NCBI GenBank assembly: GCA_029866025.1
Contig: JARXAD010000001.1
Location: 124,001 to 188,000 of the forward strand
Length of the DNA: 64,000 bases
Origin: Vampirovibrionales bacterium
GTDB taxonomy: Bacteria > Cyanobacteriota > Vampirovibrionia > Vampirovibrionales > Vampirovibrionaceae
Reading direction: 5' to 3'
Shown here: piece by piece, positions 42,424 through 52,186 of the stretch
Layout: each line of letters opens with the position of its first letter
How positions within the stretch are numbered: position 1 is the stretch's first letter
The notes under the pieces: model-generated
Seen by the model: only the letters and a program-made list of their open reading frames with translations
Told to the model about the DNA's origin: nothing
The model's database searches: none
Made by a program: the position numbers and the translations under genes

Positions 42424-43623
42424 TTATGCAAACATGGGTGGGTTGGCTGGACCTTGAAGCTGGCCTTGAAATTGCCCTTGAAAGGCGATTGGAGGCGACC
42501 CAAACCCTGGTTGTGGCGGGCAAAACGGCACCGACGGTGGGCATAGGGGTTTGGGCCCACACTGCTGTTGGTATTGTGCCATTTGGTTGTTGTACCGTTG
42601 TTGATCGTTTCGATTTCTGATGGCAAAGAAAGCCGCCAAGCCAGTGAGTATGCCAGCCCCCGCAAAAAACAGCCCTTTATTACCGATTTTTTTCTTTTCG
42701 GGCTCCGCTGGTTTTTCGTCTTGTTTTTTTAGTTCGGTAATTTCTTTTTCTAGTGCTGCTATTTTTTCCTCCAAGGCTTTTGTTTCAGTGTTGGACGGAT
42801 TATTAATTTCTACCTTGCTGGTGCTACCGCCACCGCCTTTGCTGGATTTCTCCGATTTTTCTGTTTCTTTTTTCTGGGTTTCTTCCGCAGGATCTGCTTT
42901 CAGCAACGCTTCCACATAATCGTTAAACTTACCGATGGTTATTTTGCCATCCCAGGCACCATCGTGCTGGTCAATGTCTTGCAGAACACAGCCCACGCCG
43001 TCGGTAATGTCGTTGGGTTTAAATTCTTTGGCTTTGTTAAACACAGCTTCGGCGGCGGCATCGGTAAGGCCAAACATGGCTTTTATGTCGCCAGCGTCTT
43101 TCACAATGCCATCTTTGGTGGCCCCTTGGGCTTGGTCTAGCGCTTTTACGTAGGCTGTCCAGTCATTGTGGTACTTGGTTTTTCCGTCCTCACTGTTAAG
43201 GCTGGCCTTGGTGCCGTTTTGGTCTTCGTCTTTGTCGGCTACTTTTTCTCGTTTGGCTTTGGCTTCCGGTGGTTTGGCGGGTGCTTCGGCCGTCTTTTCA
43301 TCCAGCTTGGTTAGGTCTAATTTACAGTCTAAGCCATTGGCATCATCCAAAGCATAAATACCCGCAGCAATTTCTTCACCAGATAGTATGCCCTTTTTGT
43401 CATCAGTGTCATGGTGGGCAATAAGATAGTTCCACAATTTAGTTGGATCGGCCCCTAATTGGTTTGCAATTTCGTTCGTGTTGTTCTCATAGAGATTTGA
43501 TGCAACATAAGTTAATCCTTTGATAATTTTATCTTTTTCTGTCGCATTAATAGCTTCTCGACCAGAATTAGTGTCCAGGATGGTATAAGAATGGTCTGCC
43601 TTTGTAAAATAACCTATATACAT
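42424..43623 (-). CDS. EF-hand-like membrane-anchored protein with coiled coil, paralogue 2
   Basis: A 399-residue protein. EF-hand-like loops occur at about residues 74-87 (HDTDDKKGILSGEE) and near 220-235 (DQHDGAWDGKITIGKF), with helical pairs between. A Lys/Glu-rich segment leads to a coiled coil (KALEEKIAALEKEITELKKQ, near 278-297). One membrane helix (about 316-333) and a 65-residue Gln/Pro/Gly-rich C-terminal tail follow. The ATG follows a GGGGGGAA site. The plan, N-terminal EF-hand-like part to C-terminal anchor, matches its neighbours, so they probably arose by duplication. The function is unknown; surface or membrane scaffold is a guess. Confidence 0.75.
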   Translation of the reverse strand: MYIGYFTKADHSYTILDTNSGREAINATEKDKIIKGLTYVASNLYENNTNEIANQLGADPTKLWNYLIAHHDTDDKKGILSGEEIAAGIYALDDANGLDCKLDLTKLDEKTAEAPAKPPEAKAKREKVADKDEDQNGTKASLNSEDGKTKYHNDWTAYVKALDQAQGATKDGIVKDAGDIKAMFGLTDAAAEAVFNKAKEFKPNDITDGVGCVLQDIDQHDGAWDGKITIGKFNDYVEALLKADPAEETQKKETEKSEKSSKGGGGSTSKVEINNPSNTETKALEEKIAALEKEITELKKQDEKPAEPEKKKIGNKGLFFAGAGILTGLAAFFAIRNRNDQQRYNNQMAQYQQQCGPKPLCPPSVPFCPPQPGFGSPPIAFQGQFQGQLQGPANPPMFA

Positions 43624-43781
43624 ATTAAATTTCCCCCCTAAATATTGATTTGTGAATACTTGAGTAAGCCCAATAAACCCGGTGTTGTTTTAAAAATATT
43701 TTTAACCAAAGCGCATGTTGGTGTTAAGTCATCATCAAAAAATCCTTTTATGGTGTGGTGTAAAACAATGCTAAATAAAAT

Positions 43782-44873
43782 CTACGCAAAGGGGTTGCGG
43801 CCAAACAGCCCTTGATTGAGCCCCTGATTGGGTGGCACGTTGCTGTAAACAGGCCCTTGTGGCGGCATTTGCATTTGGTTAGCACGATACTGTTGAATAC
43901 CCAGGGCTAAGGCAGCGCCACCCAATAACAGGGCTAGCAATTTGCCAGTACGGCCACGCAAAGTATCGAGCAAGGTGGGCTTGGCAGCCACGGCTTCTTC
44001 GGGTACTTCTTCCTCGGGAGCAGGTGTTTCGGGTTCTTCTGGCGCAACGGGTGCCGGTGGTGTTACTGCTTCGACAGGTTTTTTCTTGGCCACCTTTTGT
44101 TTGCCACCGCCCGAAGCTTTTTTGGCTTTGGCTTCCTGAATATCGTCTTTTGCTTTATCCAAGGTTCCTTCCAAAACGGCGTTTAAATCAATGGACAACT
44201 TTGCATCCGGGTAGCGAGCCTCCAGTTTGTTGGGGTAAGCATCGGTCGTTACTTGGCGAACCAACTTAGCCACATATTGTACTTGGGTTAAATTAGTGCT
44301 GTTTGCTGTATTATAGGCGGCTCGTTTTGTTTCTAGTTCCGCAATTTTCGCCGCATGGGCAGTGTTGCCAATCAAGTAATTTGCAATGGCTTCGTAGTTT
44401 CCATTTTTGGTTAACGTTAGTTTATTGCTTGCATCCACCGTGCCATTTAAGTTGGCTGGGGCCGTTGCTCCACCTGAAGTAGGTGCCGTAGGTGCGGGAG
44501 TCGTCGTGGTGGCATTCGCATTGGTTACGTCTACTTTGTAGTTGCCTTTTTTCCAACTGGCTTCAATGGCTTTGGCTTCGGCTAGGGTAATAATGCCGTC
44601 TCCAGTACCTGTTTTACCGTCAATATTGCCATCATCGGCATCTTCTAAAAATTTAATAACGCGATCATCTAAATCGGTGTCACGGCCATACAAGCTTTTG
44701 GTGGCGGTATTAAATAAGTCTACTTGCTCATCAGTGGTAAAATTAAAAAATGCTTTTAGTTCAGCATCGTCCCAAATCAGACTGTCCTTGTCGCCAATCG
44801 TTTTGGCCAAGGCTGTTTGATAGTGTTTCCAATTGTCATAACCTGAATTTTTATAGGTAAACCATGCAGACAT
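43782..44873 (-). CDS. EF-hand-like membrane-anchored protein, paralogue 3
   Basis: The 363-residue protein has an N-terminal EF-hand-like region with an extended loop (DADDGNIDGKTGTGDGIIT, near residues 77-95) and a helical middle. A Lys-rich segment and a Pro/Glu repeat linker follow (APEEPETPAPEEEVPEE). One membrane helix (near 312-330, LLALLLGGAALALGI) and a Pro/Gln/Asn-rich tail complete it. It carries the element TTGTTTTTATATAAATATAAT upstream, related to the one before the Asn/Tyr-rich genes. It is probably the first gene of the three-gene group, though the gaps (158 and 108 bases) leave room for separate promoters. Confidence 0.75.
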   Translation of the reverse strand: MSAWFTYKNSGYDNWKHYQTALAKTIGDKDSLIWDDAELKAFFNFTTDEQVDLFNTATKSLYGRDTDLDDRVIKFLEDADDGNIDGKTGTGDGIITLAEAKAIEASWKKGNYKVDVTNANATTTTPAPTAPTSGGATAPANLNGTVDASNKLTLTKNGNYEAIANYLIGNTAHAAKIAELETKRAAYNTANSTNLTQVQYVAKLVRQVTTDAYPNKLEARYPDAKLSIDLNAVLEGTLDKAKDDIQEAKAKKASGGGKQKVAKKKPVEAVTPPAPVAPEEPETPAPEEEVPEEAVAAKPTLLDTLRGRTGKLLALLLGGAALALGIQQYRANQMQMPPQGPVYSNVPPNQGLNQGLFGRNPFA

Positions 44874-44938
44874 AATAAATGCTCCAATAAATTGAACGGG
44901 TAAATTAAAAAAAGAAACACCAAAAAATAAGTTATAGA

Positions 44939-44959
44939 ATTATATTTATATAAAAACAA
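44939..44959 (-). promoter_or_regulatory. Possible promoter-like element, diverged copy 4
   Basis: TTGTTTTTATATAAATATAAT on the minus strand lies 66 bases before paralogue 3. It keeps the TTGTTTTTAT core of copies 1-3 but lacks the upstream GCAATT, so membership is uncertain. Confidence 0.35.
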
Positions 44960-45020
44960 CTGTGTGGGTTTTAAGAACAGCTTGTTACGTGTTTGTTACA
45001 CGCACTGTTGCAAAGGCTAT

Positions 45021-46016
45021 TTATACCCCTTGCAGCAACACCTGCCGCACCGCCACGCCATGGGCCACTTGCTGGCGGATGAGCACCGTTTGGGTAGGGT
45101 TTACCACCTGCCCTTTGTGGCTTTGCCCAAACCTAAATTGCGGGTGCAGCTCCACGCCCCAATTTACGGGCCCTGGGTGCAATACCCACGCGGGCAAGCT
45201 TTCCGGTGTTTTTTTGGTTTTTTGCAAGCGCTCGGGCGTTAGCTGGTAGGCGGCAATCCACGCATCGGTTACGCCACTGCCCCGCTCCGTTTGCACACGC
45301 AGCGTCATAATCGCGTCGACGCCACTTAATGCATCATTCAGTACCGTGTGGCGCTGGCAGCCCACAAACACGGGGTCTTCCAAGTTGGGCAGCCACTCCA
45401 CAGGTCCGCACAAGCTAACGGTGGCGCCCAAGGTTTTAAACACGGTGGTAGTACTGCGGGCCACGCGGCTTTTTCGGCTATCCCCCACAATGAGAATACG
45501 CATCTCTTTAAACGTAGCCAGTTTTTCTTTGTAAGACCCTCCTTGGAGGGTCCATAGGGTGTAGGCATCCGCCAATGCTTGGGTGGGGTGGTGGGTGGTG
45601 CCTTCTCCTGCGTTAATCAATCGCACGTGGGGCCATTCTGCATCCAAATAACGCGCCACTTCACCATGCAGCCCGTCTTGGCTGTGGCGCAGCACAATAG
45701 TGCCCGCCCCCAATGCTGCCAAGGTCTCCATGGTATCCAATACCGTCTCGCCTTTTTGCACCGACGACGTCGCCACGTTCAAATCCAGCACCGGAAACCC
45801 CGCCTGCTGCGCCGCCTGTATAAAACTCATGCGCGTCCGTGTCGAGTTTTCATAAAACGCCGCCGCCACCGCCAAAGGCGGTTTTTCAGTTAGATTATGC
45901 GTTAGCGCTGAGTGTCCTTGAGGGGATTTTTCCAGCAACGCTTTTGTTGTCTGGAAAAAAGCCAGCAATTCTGGGGCCGTAAATTGATTAGCACTTAGCA
46001 CATGGTGATGATTCAC
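45021..46016 (-). CDS. pyrB: Aspartate carbamoyltransferase catalytic subunit
   Basis: This 331-residue transcarbamoylase has the carbamoyl-phosphate loop ENSTRTRMSF near residues 56-65, the HPTQALADAYT segment and the terminal HPGPVNWGVEL that marks aspartate rather than ornithine transcarbamoylase. It catalyses the first committed pyrimidine step. The GTG at 46016 is preceded by AGGGG at normal spacing. No pyrI or pyrR is adjacent. It ends a minus-strand run with apt and recJ. Confidence 0.97.
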   Translation of the reverse strand: MNHHHVLSANQFTAPELLAFFQTTKALLEKSPQGHSALTHNLTEKPPLAVAAAFYENSTRTRMSFIQAAQQAGFPVLDLNVATSSVQKGETVLDTMETLAALGAGTIVLRHSQDGLHGEVARYLDAEWPHVRLINAGEGTTHHPTQALADAYTLWTLQGGSYKEKLATFKEMRILIVGDSRKSRVARSTTTVFKTLGATVSLCGPVEWLPNLEDPVFVGCQRHTVLNDALSGVDAIMTLRVQTERGSGVTDAWIAAYQLTPERLQKTKKTPESLPAWVLHPGPVNWGVELHPQFRFGQSHKGQVVNPTQTVLIRQQVAHGVAVRQVLLQGV

Positions 46017-46055
46017 AGCACATCGCCCCTAACTCATCAACAACAAACCAAAAAA

Positions 46056-46622
46056 TTAAGCGTACGTTACCAACGCATGAATGGGCGTATTGGCCGGCAG
46101 CACGCTTTTTAGCACGGGCACGCCACCCAAAAAGGCCAAATCCACCACAAATTGCACCGCCGCTACGGTGGCACCGGCTTCTTGCAACAATTCAATGGTG
46201 GCTTTCGCCGTGCCGCCGGTGGCCAACAGGTCATCAATCACTACCACGTTGTGGCCAGTGGTAATGGCGTCCGCATGCATTTCAATCACATCCGTGCCGT
46301 ATTCCAAAGCATATTCACGGCTGACGGTTTTGGCAGGCAATTTCCCTTTTTTACGAATGGGTACAAAGCCCAAGCCCAGCTTGTACGCCAAGGCTGCCCC
46401 AAACAAAAAGCCACGAGACTCAATCCCCACAATGAGATCCACATCAATCTTGTTTAATTGTTCTGCCAAGGCATCCACGGTTTGGGCAAACAGCTCGCCA
46501 TTAGACAGGATAGGCGTGATGTCTTTAAACACAATGCCTGGCTTGGGAAAATCGGGAATGTCGCGAATAGCGGTGCGCAAGGCCGTTTCAATGGGAGTGG
46601 TGGCAGTCATGGAAGGGCTCAT
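46056..46622 (-). CDS. apt: Adenine phosphoribosyltransferase
   Basis: The 188-residue protein has the PRPP-binding motif VVVIDDLLATGGTA near residues 123-136 and the APT-type start RTAIRDIPDFPKPGIVFKDI. The GIESRGFLFGAALAY segment is also conserved. It salvages adenine to AMP. The ATG at 46610 is an alternative start. It lies 39 bases upstream of pyrB and is probably cotranscribed with it. Confidence 0.97.
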   Translation of the reverse strand: MSPSMTATTPIETALRTAIRDIPDFPKPGIVFKDITPILSNGELFAQTVDALAEQLNKIDVDLIVGIESRGFLFGAALAYKLGLGFVPIRKKGKLPAKTVSREYALEYGTDVIEMHADAITTGHNVVVIDDLLATGGTAKATIELLQEAGATVAAVQFVVDLAFLGGVPVLKSVLPANTPIHALVTYA

Positions 46623-46707
46623 CTCGGTTGGCTTTCATTGTTCGGTAAAAGGGTGTGCCCAACCACTGTAGCAAAACCGTTAGACTGTCTCCAGCCGAGC
46701 AACCGCA

Positions 46708-49335
46708 TTAGTAGGGTGTGGCCGCTTGGCGCTGAATGTCGTCTAGTGAGGCGGACAGCAGCCATTGGCGATACGCCCGAATGGGCTGCCAAAGCTGCCC
46801 AATCAAGGCATATTCGGGGAAATCCGTAAGCGACAACTTCGCCGTCGGCTGCTGGAAGGTGAGGGTCAGCATTTCTTCCTCACCGGTGGCAGTGGATTCC
46901 CAATGGACTAAGCCCATGCGCCCAAACAAGCTAAGGGATGCCAACACCAAAGGCCCTGTGACTCCCCACTGGCACGCCAGGGTTGAGGCCGCAATTTGCA
47001 AAGGCGTATTATCTGACGGTGCGCTGTTTTTTAGGTGACGATAGACTGATCGGAGCCAGTCTTCTACGGGTTGGTGCACCGATTGAGCTTGCCAGACGGC
47101 CCCCACCACATGGATGCGGCTGGGCGAGACGGTCTTTAATAATTGATTCAGCACCTGAGGGCTGGGGGGCAAATCCCACAACACCAAGCGCTGAGCTGGC
47201 AATGCGTTTTGGCGGGTTACCAGCTGCTCTGGCGATAAGAAAGGGATATCCGGCGGTGTGGGAGACTCATGAAACAGAAGAGCCGTCGTGGATTCGCCCT
47301 CATTGCTCAATAAGTCTTTGGGTTGCATCAATTGAGCCACCAGCGTTTGCACCGCTTCGCGAGGGCGATGATCCAGCCACACCGGTGCTGAAGAGACTGC
47401 TGGTTGCCCTACCGACTGAATCACAGGGGTAATCGTCTTAGGGGGAACCGAAGCGACCTGCAGGGCAGGGCGGACATTTTTAGAGGCACCACTACCCGAC
47501 ACCACACCCAAGTCTTGGAGCTTCAGTTGAAGACGGCTGTTACCATTAAAGGTGTTGCATTCGGGGGCTACTACCAAGCGCACCACTTGGCCTACTTCTA
47601 CGGGATACTCGTCTGCCCGCTGCCACAGCAGGGCTTCAATAGGGTCGGCATTGCGGTCGTTTTCGGGCGCTACCAGCAATTTTAGGTGTTGGCTGCGATC
47701 GCCCATGCGCTTAACCACTTTAATTTGGAGCGGTTGGGTCATAAACAACGGGGCCGGATTGGCTTGGCCAAAGGGTGCCATGGATTGAATGATCTCCAAC
47801 AACCCCAAGTGGAGCTGATCCCACTGCAATTCGGCATCAATACGCACTGTGGGTTTGCACACGTCGTCTGGGATTTGCCCTTGGCAGTAAGCCAGCAACT
47901 CGGACCGAAAGGCGTCAAAATCGTTGCGAGCTAGGGCAAAACCGCCGGCACCGGCATGGCCGCCATAGTGCTTAAACCAACGGGAACAATGGGTAAGGGC
48001 CGTGTGCAGGTTAAAGCCCTCAATGCTGCGGGCAGAGCCTTTAATCGTATCGGTCGCCTCATCCACAATCATTAAAAACACGGGCACGTTGTAGCGATCT
48101 TTAAGGCGAGACGCAGCCAAACCGATAATCCCTGCATGCCAATCGGGGCTGGCCAAAGCAATGGCTTTTTCGCCGTTTAATCCACCCCGCTTCGCTAGCG
48201 CTTGTTCCGCCTGCAGTAAGGTTTCTTCGCACATGCCTTGGCGCTGACGATTGAGGGCATCCAAATGCTTGGCAATGGTCTCGGCTTCAGCTGGGTTATC
48301 GGTAGTGAGCAAGGTGACGCCTGCATCAGCCCGTTCCAAACGTCCCAACGCATTCAGGCGAGGGCCGATGGTAAAGCCAATGGTTTCAGCGGTAATGGGG
48401 TTGTTGGCATTCCCCCCAGCCACAGCAATGAGGGCATCAATACCCACACACGGAGCCGCTGTTTCTCTGTTATTTAGGCTTTGCAGGCCGCGCCACACCA
48501 ACCACCGGTTTTCACGGACCAAGGGCATCATATCCACCACGGTGCCAATAGCGGCAATGGCATAGAGGGTTTCCATCACCACGGGGTCGGCGTCGTATTG
48601 TTCCAAAAGCAATTCACACAGCTTTAAGGCCACACCTGCCCCACACAAGTGATAGAGGGGATGCAACTTGTCACTCAGCCGTTTGGGGTTGATATTGGCC
48701 ACCCCCGGCGGCAGTTGCTCCGCCAAATCGTGGTGATCCGTCACAATGGTTTCCACGCCCAGGCCGTTGAGTAGGCTGACTTCGTTAAAGTTGGTAATGC
48801 CGGTGTCGGTGGTAATGACCAAGCGCGTGTTGCGGCTGCTGACTAGTTTGCACAAGGCGGTAGCGTTTAACCCGTGGCCTTCCGCCGAGCGATCCGGAAT
48901 GTAATGGCTGACCTTGGCCCCCAAGGTCTTCAGGGTGTGCACAAACACCGACGTCCCTGTCTGGCCATCCACGTCAAAATCGCCATAAATCAAAATGGGT
49001 TCTTGATTATCAATGGCCTTAACCATTCGCTCCAAGCCAATGTCGGCGTCGGGCAGTTCCAAACCGCTGGTAGGGGTAAAATTAACCAAATCTAAAAAGA
49101 CGGCGGCCTCATCCACGTCATTCCAACCTCTATTAGCCAATAACTGGGCCAATAGATTGTACCCTTGGGGCGAATGCTCTTTGGCCAGGGATACCAGCTC
49201 TGGGCTGGGGGCTTGCGCCGAAGTTACTTGTAGCCAGCGCCCTTGTTGTAAGGGTAACGAAGCCAGCGGAGACAATTGAGGTGCGCTCACCACATCGGGA
49301 TCGGCAAAGGGGGTGGGGTCTAAGGAAGTCAGCAT
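46708..49335 (-). CDS. recJ: Single-stranded-DNA exonuclease RecJ
   Basis: An 875-residue DHH-family nuclease, longer than Escherichia coli RecJ (577). Motif I GDFDVDGQTG and the DHH motif VTDHHDL carry the metal ligands. DHHA1 has GGHAGAGGFAL, and an OB-fold follows. The extra 250 C-terminal residues have no motif that I know, but long C-terminal regions occur in RecJ of several phyla. It degrades single strands 5' to 3' in recombination and repair. The frame opens at a TTG (49371); the ATG at 49335 is preferred. It is divergent from ruvB. Confidence 0.94.
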   Translation of the reverse strand: MLTSLDPTPFADPDVVSAPQLSPLASLPLQQGRWLQVTSAQAPSPELVSLAKEHSPQGYNLLAQLLANRGWNDVDEAAVFLDLVNFTPTSGLELPDADIGLERMVKAIDNQEPILIYGDFDVDGQTGTSVFVHTLKTLGAKVSHYIPDRSAEGHGLNATALCKLVSSRNTRLVITTDTGITNFNEVSLLNGLGVETIVTDHHDLAEQLPPGVANINPKRLSDKLHPLYHLCGAGVALKLCELLLEQYDADPVVMETLYAIAAIGTVVDMMPLVRENRWLVWRGLQSLNNRETAAPCVGIDALIAVAGGNANNPITAETIGFTIGPRLNALGRLERADAGVTLLTTDNPAEAETIAKHLDALNRQRQGMCEETLLQAEQALAKRGGLNGEKAIALASPDWHAGIIGLAASRLKDRYNVPVFLMIVDEATDTIKGSARSIEGFNLHTALTHCSRWFKHYGGHAGAGGFALARNDFDAFRSELLAYCQGQIPDDVCKPTVRIDAELQWDQLHLGLLEIIQSMAPFGQANPAPLFMTQPLQIKVVKRMGDRSQHLKLLVAPENDRNADPIEALLWQRADEYPVEVGQVVRLVVAPECNTFNGNSRLQLKLQDLGVVSGSGASKNVRPALQVASVPPKTITPVIQSVGQPAVSSAPVWLDHRPREAVQTLVAQLMQPKDLLSNEGESTTALLFHESPTPPDIPFLSPEQLVTRQNALPAQRLVLWDLPPSPQVLNQLLKTVSPSRIHVVGAVWQAQSVHQPVEDWLRSVYRHLKNSAPSDNTPLQIAASTLACQWGVTGPLVLASLSLFGRMGLVHWESTATGEEEMLTLTFQQPTAKLSLTDFPEYALIGQLWQPIRAYRQWLLSASLDDIQRQAATPY

Positions 49336-49463
49336 GACGTTATCATACGGGTTTTGGCCTGCCTCTCGCAATGGGCCCCCAAGGGGGCTTTATACGAGTG
49401 GGCTTGATGACGGGGTGGTACACTGAACGCATCGTCCTCCAACTTTTAAAAAGCCCTTTCTCT

Positions 49464-50621
49464 ATGGCCATTCAATACGGCAGCGACCCTACGCCCCCCA
49501 GAGCACCCAAAAGTCTCGGTAAGGGCTCAAAAAAAGAAGCCTCTTCACTGACGGCAGATACCATTACCGCTGCGTTCCAAGCCGTGGCATCCATAGGAGT
49601 GGCTTCTGCCACCCACCCCGTGCCGCGCTCCAAGTTGCTTGCCAAAGAAGCCAGTGAGGCCGACGACCAACTGGAGCAAAAAATACGGCCCCATCAACTG
49701 AGTGACTACATTGGCCAAAGCAGCCTGAAAGAAACCCTTTCTATTAGCATTCAGGCGGCCCAAAGCCGCAACGAACCCTTGGATCATGTGTTGCTATATG
49801 GTCCACCCGGCTTAGGGAAAACCACACTGGCCATGGCCTTGGCTTATGAAATGAAGGCTCCCTTTCAGCTAACAACGGCTCCTGCTTTAGAGCGCCCTCG
49901 CGATTTGGTGGGGCTACTGATGGGCTTAGAACCCGGTAGCGTTCTGTTTATTGATGAAATTCATCGGCTTAACAAGCTGGCGGAAGAAATCCTCTACCCC
50001 GCCATGGAAGATTTTCGCTTAGATCGCACCGTGGGCAAGGGTCATGCCGCCAAGATTTTGAGTGTGCCATTGCCCAAGTTTACCTTGATGGGAGCCACCA
50101 CCAAGGCGGGCAGTTTGGCCAATCCGCTCCGAGACCGCTTTGGCCTCACCTTTCGCCTGAATTTTTACACCCCAGACGAATTGCAGGCCATTATTACCCG
50201 CTCTGCCAAAATACTGGGCGTGGCCATTACCGACGATGGCGCATCCTTGATGTCGTCTCGAAGCCGCGGAACCCCCCGTATTGCCAACCGTCTGCTGCGC
50301 CGCGTGCGGGATTATGTGGCCGTGAGTAAAGGTCCCAATGCTCCCATTGATGGAGAGATGGCGGAAGCCGCCTTGGCCTTGTATGGCATTGACCCCCAAG
50401 GCTTGGATGAAAGCGACCGCACCATGCTAAGCCTAATGGCCACCCAATTTAACGGCGGCCCAGTGGGATTAGACACCCTAGCAGCTGCCATGGGAGAAGA
50501 CCCCCGAACCTTGGAAGACGTGGTGGAGCCGTACTTGCTACAGTGTGGCCTCATCCAACGCACCCCTCGTGGGCGCCAACTTACTGCCGCAGCGCAGTTG
50601 CTTTTATTTAACGCCCATTAG
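49464..50621 (+). CDS. ruvB: Holliday junction branch-migration helicase RuvB
   Basis: The AAA+ core has Walker [14 protein letters not shown], Walker [11 protein letters not shown], sensor I GATTKAG, the arginine-finger region RDRFGL and the C-terminal winged helix ([15 protein letters not shown]). An N-terminal extension of about 65 residues, rich in Ala, Ser and Thr, precedes the family start at [12 protein letters not shown]. The frame is open from an ATG at 49371, with another at 49410 after a weak GAGTGG. I chose 49464 because the earlier codons probably cover the recJ/ruvB promoter region. RuvB drives branch migration with RuvA; no ruvA or ruvC is nearby. Confidence 0.93.
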   Translation: MAIQYGSDPTPPRAPKSLGKGSKKEASSLTADTITAAFQAVASIGVASATHPVPRSKLLAKEASEADDQLEQKIRPHQLSDYIGQSSLKETLSISIQAAQSRNEPLDHVLLYGPPGLGKTTLAMALAYEMKAPFQLTTAPALERPRDLVGLLMGLEPGSVLFIDEIHRLNKLAEEILYPAMEDFRLDRTVGKGHAAKILSVPLPKFTLMGATTKAGSLANPLRDRFGLTFRLNFYTPDELQAIITRSAKILGVAITDDGASLMSSRSRGTPRIANRLLRRVRDYVAVSKGPNAPIDGEMAEAALALYGIDPQGLDESDRTMLSLMATQFNGGPVGLDTLAAAMGEDPRTLEDVVEPYLLQCGLIQRTPRGRQLTAAAQLLLFNAH

Positions 50622-51367
50622 GGTGCTTGCCACTCAAACTGAATGTTTTGTACTTTCGCATTAGGATGGCGCTCCAGAATATAAGTCTTAACAAAGGTTG
50701 TTACAGTTCCACCCCTCGGGGCAGCTGTTTTTCGGTCTCCCGATATATAATCCAACACGTGCTGTGGTAAATCCATTGTTTTTAAAAGAACAACACCACC
50801 AGGATCAATAATTTTGAAGACGGCATCCGTCAGTTCCTCATAATGATGACCAACAACATCACCTAGCACTGCGTCAGAGCCCATCTTTTTTAAATCATCC
50901 TTGATTTCCTTAATGGCGGCATCATTAAACTTTAGTAAGAAAACCTTAGCACTTGGATCATAGCTTACAACCAAGTCATTCTTTGTGTAAGCAATCTTGC
51001 CGGAATAAACTTGAGGTTCAGTCCTCTCAGGATCACTATGTTGATCTTTAATGTAGGTGAGGATTTCATCAATTTTTTTTTGTGGCAGTGGTTTGGTTGT
51101 AGTTGTAACTTTAGTCTTTTTTATCTTCGGTGTGGGCTCGTTAGTTGTTTCAGCCCTTACTGCTGGGGTTGTTTCAAACCCATCTCTATCAGGCTTTGGG
51201 TTTTCTTGCTTTGCACGTCTCAATTGCTGCCTCAAGTCTAAATTGACCTGTTCCAAACTATCCACTGTCTTCCAGCAGTCAGGCTTTGTGTCTTGTTGGG
51301 CAAAAGCTCTACCGCTTGCTAATAATGCAAAGGTTAAGGCCAAAGGCTTGAATAAAAGAGAACGCAT
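50618..51367 (-). CDS. Secreted hypothetical protein
   Basis: A 249-residue protein with a clear signal peptide (residues 1-24, cleavage at AFA-QQ). A short coiled coil ([19 protein letters not shown]), a Lys/Thr-rich linker and a C-terminal domain from about residue 90 follow; I do not recognise this domain. It is convergent with ruvB, and the two stop codons overlap by four bases. The gene is AT-richer than its neighbours. Function unknown. Confidence 0.72.
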   Translation of the reverse strand: MRSLLFKPLALTFALLASGRAFAQQDTKPDCWKTVDSLEQVNLDLRQQLRRAKQENPKPDRDGFETTPAVRAETTNEPTPKIKKTKVTTTTKPLPQKKIDEILTYIKDQHSDPERTEPQVYSGKIAYTKNDLVVSYDPSAKVFLLKFNDAAIKEIKDDLKKMGSDAVLGDVVGHHYEELTDAVFKIIDPGGVVLLKTMDLPQHVLDYISGDRKTAAPRGGTVTTFVKTYILERHPNAKVQNIQFEWQAP

Positions 51368-51442
51368 ACAAAAACTCCAACATATCGCTCTAAGTGAACC
51401 CTGTTGAAAACCTCCTGAATAATTAAAATTGCGTGTCAGCGC

Positions 51443-51916
51443 TTAACGGTACTTCACCAAAATTTCGTTACCGCTTACGTAGCCCAACTCGTTACGAATG
51501 AGGGCTTGCTGCCCCTGAGGGCTGCCATAATAGCGAATGGCACTGGCCAGCTGGTGTTGCTTGGTAGCGGCAGCATCATGGTACGCCACAATGTGAGAGG
51601 CTTCTTGGGATAAGAGTAAAATATCACTGAGATTCTCAATCAAAGCCCGGCTGAGTTGCAGAAGGCCGAACCCTAAAAAAATCAGCATGCTAACTTGACC
51701 GGCCCAAGCCAAGCGCGAAGGCTTGCGGGGCGATAATTGACGGACGCGCTGCTGGCGAGGATCTTCTTGTGGCTGCGATTGCAGAGGCTCACTGTAAGGC
51801 AGTGGCGTCAATAAGGCGTCTTCTAATGGAGGAAAGGAGTGTGGCTGGGCAGCGTAAGCTGGCAACGCTGCTGCGTTGGTTCGGTATCGCTGTGATTGCC
51901 GTTGGGGCAATGCCAT
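51443..51916 (-). CDS. DivIC/FtsB-like septum formation protein
   Basis: A 157-residue single-pass protein. A disordered N-terminal region of about 70 residues leads to one membrane helix (about 72-90, AGQVSMLIFLGFGLLQLS), then a helical stretch. The family-like ending is YYGSPQGQQALIRNELGYVSGNEILVKY, where DivIC/FtsB proteins have a similar ARE-x-LG-x-V-x-x-GE pattern. Such proteins join FtsL in the division complex. The N-terminal cytoplasmic part is longer than in FtsB. A TATAAT on the minus strand (51985-51990) may be its -10 box. Confidence 0.72.
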   Translation of the reverse strand: MALPQRQSQRYRTNAAALPAYAAQPHSFPPLEDALLTPLPYSEPLQSQPQEDPRQQRVRQLSPRKPSRLAWAGQVSMLIFLGFGLLQLSRALIENLSDILLLSQEASHIVAYHDAAATKQHQLASAIRYYGSPQGQQALIRNELGYVSGNEILVKYR

Positions 51917-52131
51917 GAGCCAAAAACCTCTCTATCACCTTAAAGCCAAATCGCTTACGAGAAAGTGCTTCAATTTGTTAATAAATTATAACGATCTCAA
52001 GCAAAAAAGGGGAGCTTTCTGGGTTTTTTCGCTGAAAATCCGTTCATAATGCTTAATGTTTATTCATCTGTTTGTAGTGTATTTTGGGAAGGGCGATTGG
52101 GTTTTTTGGGCTTTTACCATCGCATCCTGTT

Positions 52132-52168
52132 AAAAAAGCGCCCCCAGAGAATGATCCAAGGGCGCTTT
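52132..52168 (-). terminator. Intrinsic terminator of the glycogen cluster
   Basis: AAAGCGCCC and GGGCGCTTT arms are followed on the minus strand by six T. It lies about 20 bases after the stop codon of the phosphorylase homologue and marks the end of the cluster. Confidence 0.85.
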
Positions 52169-52186
52169 AAAAGAGGCTTTTAGACC

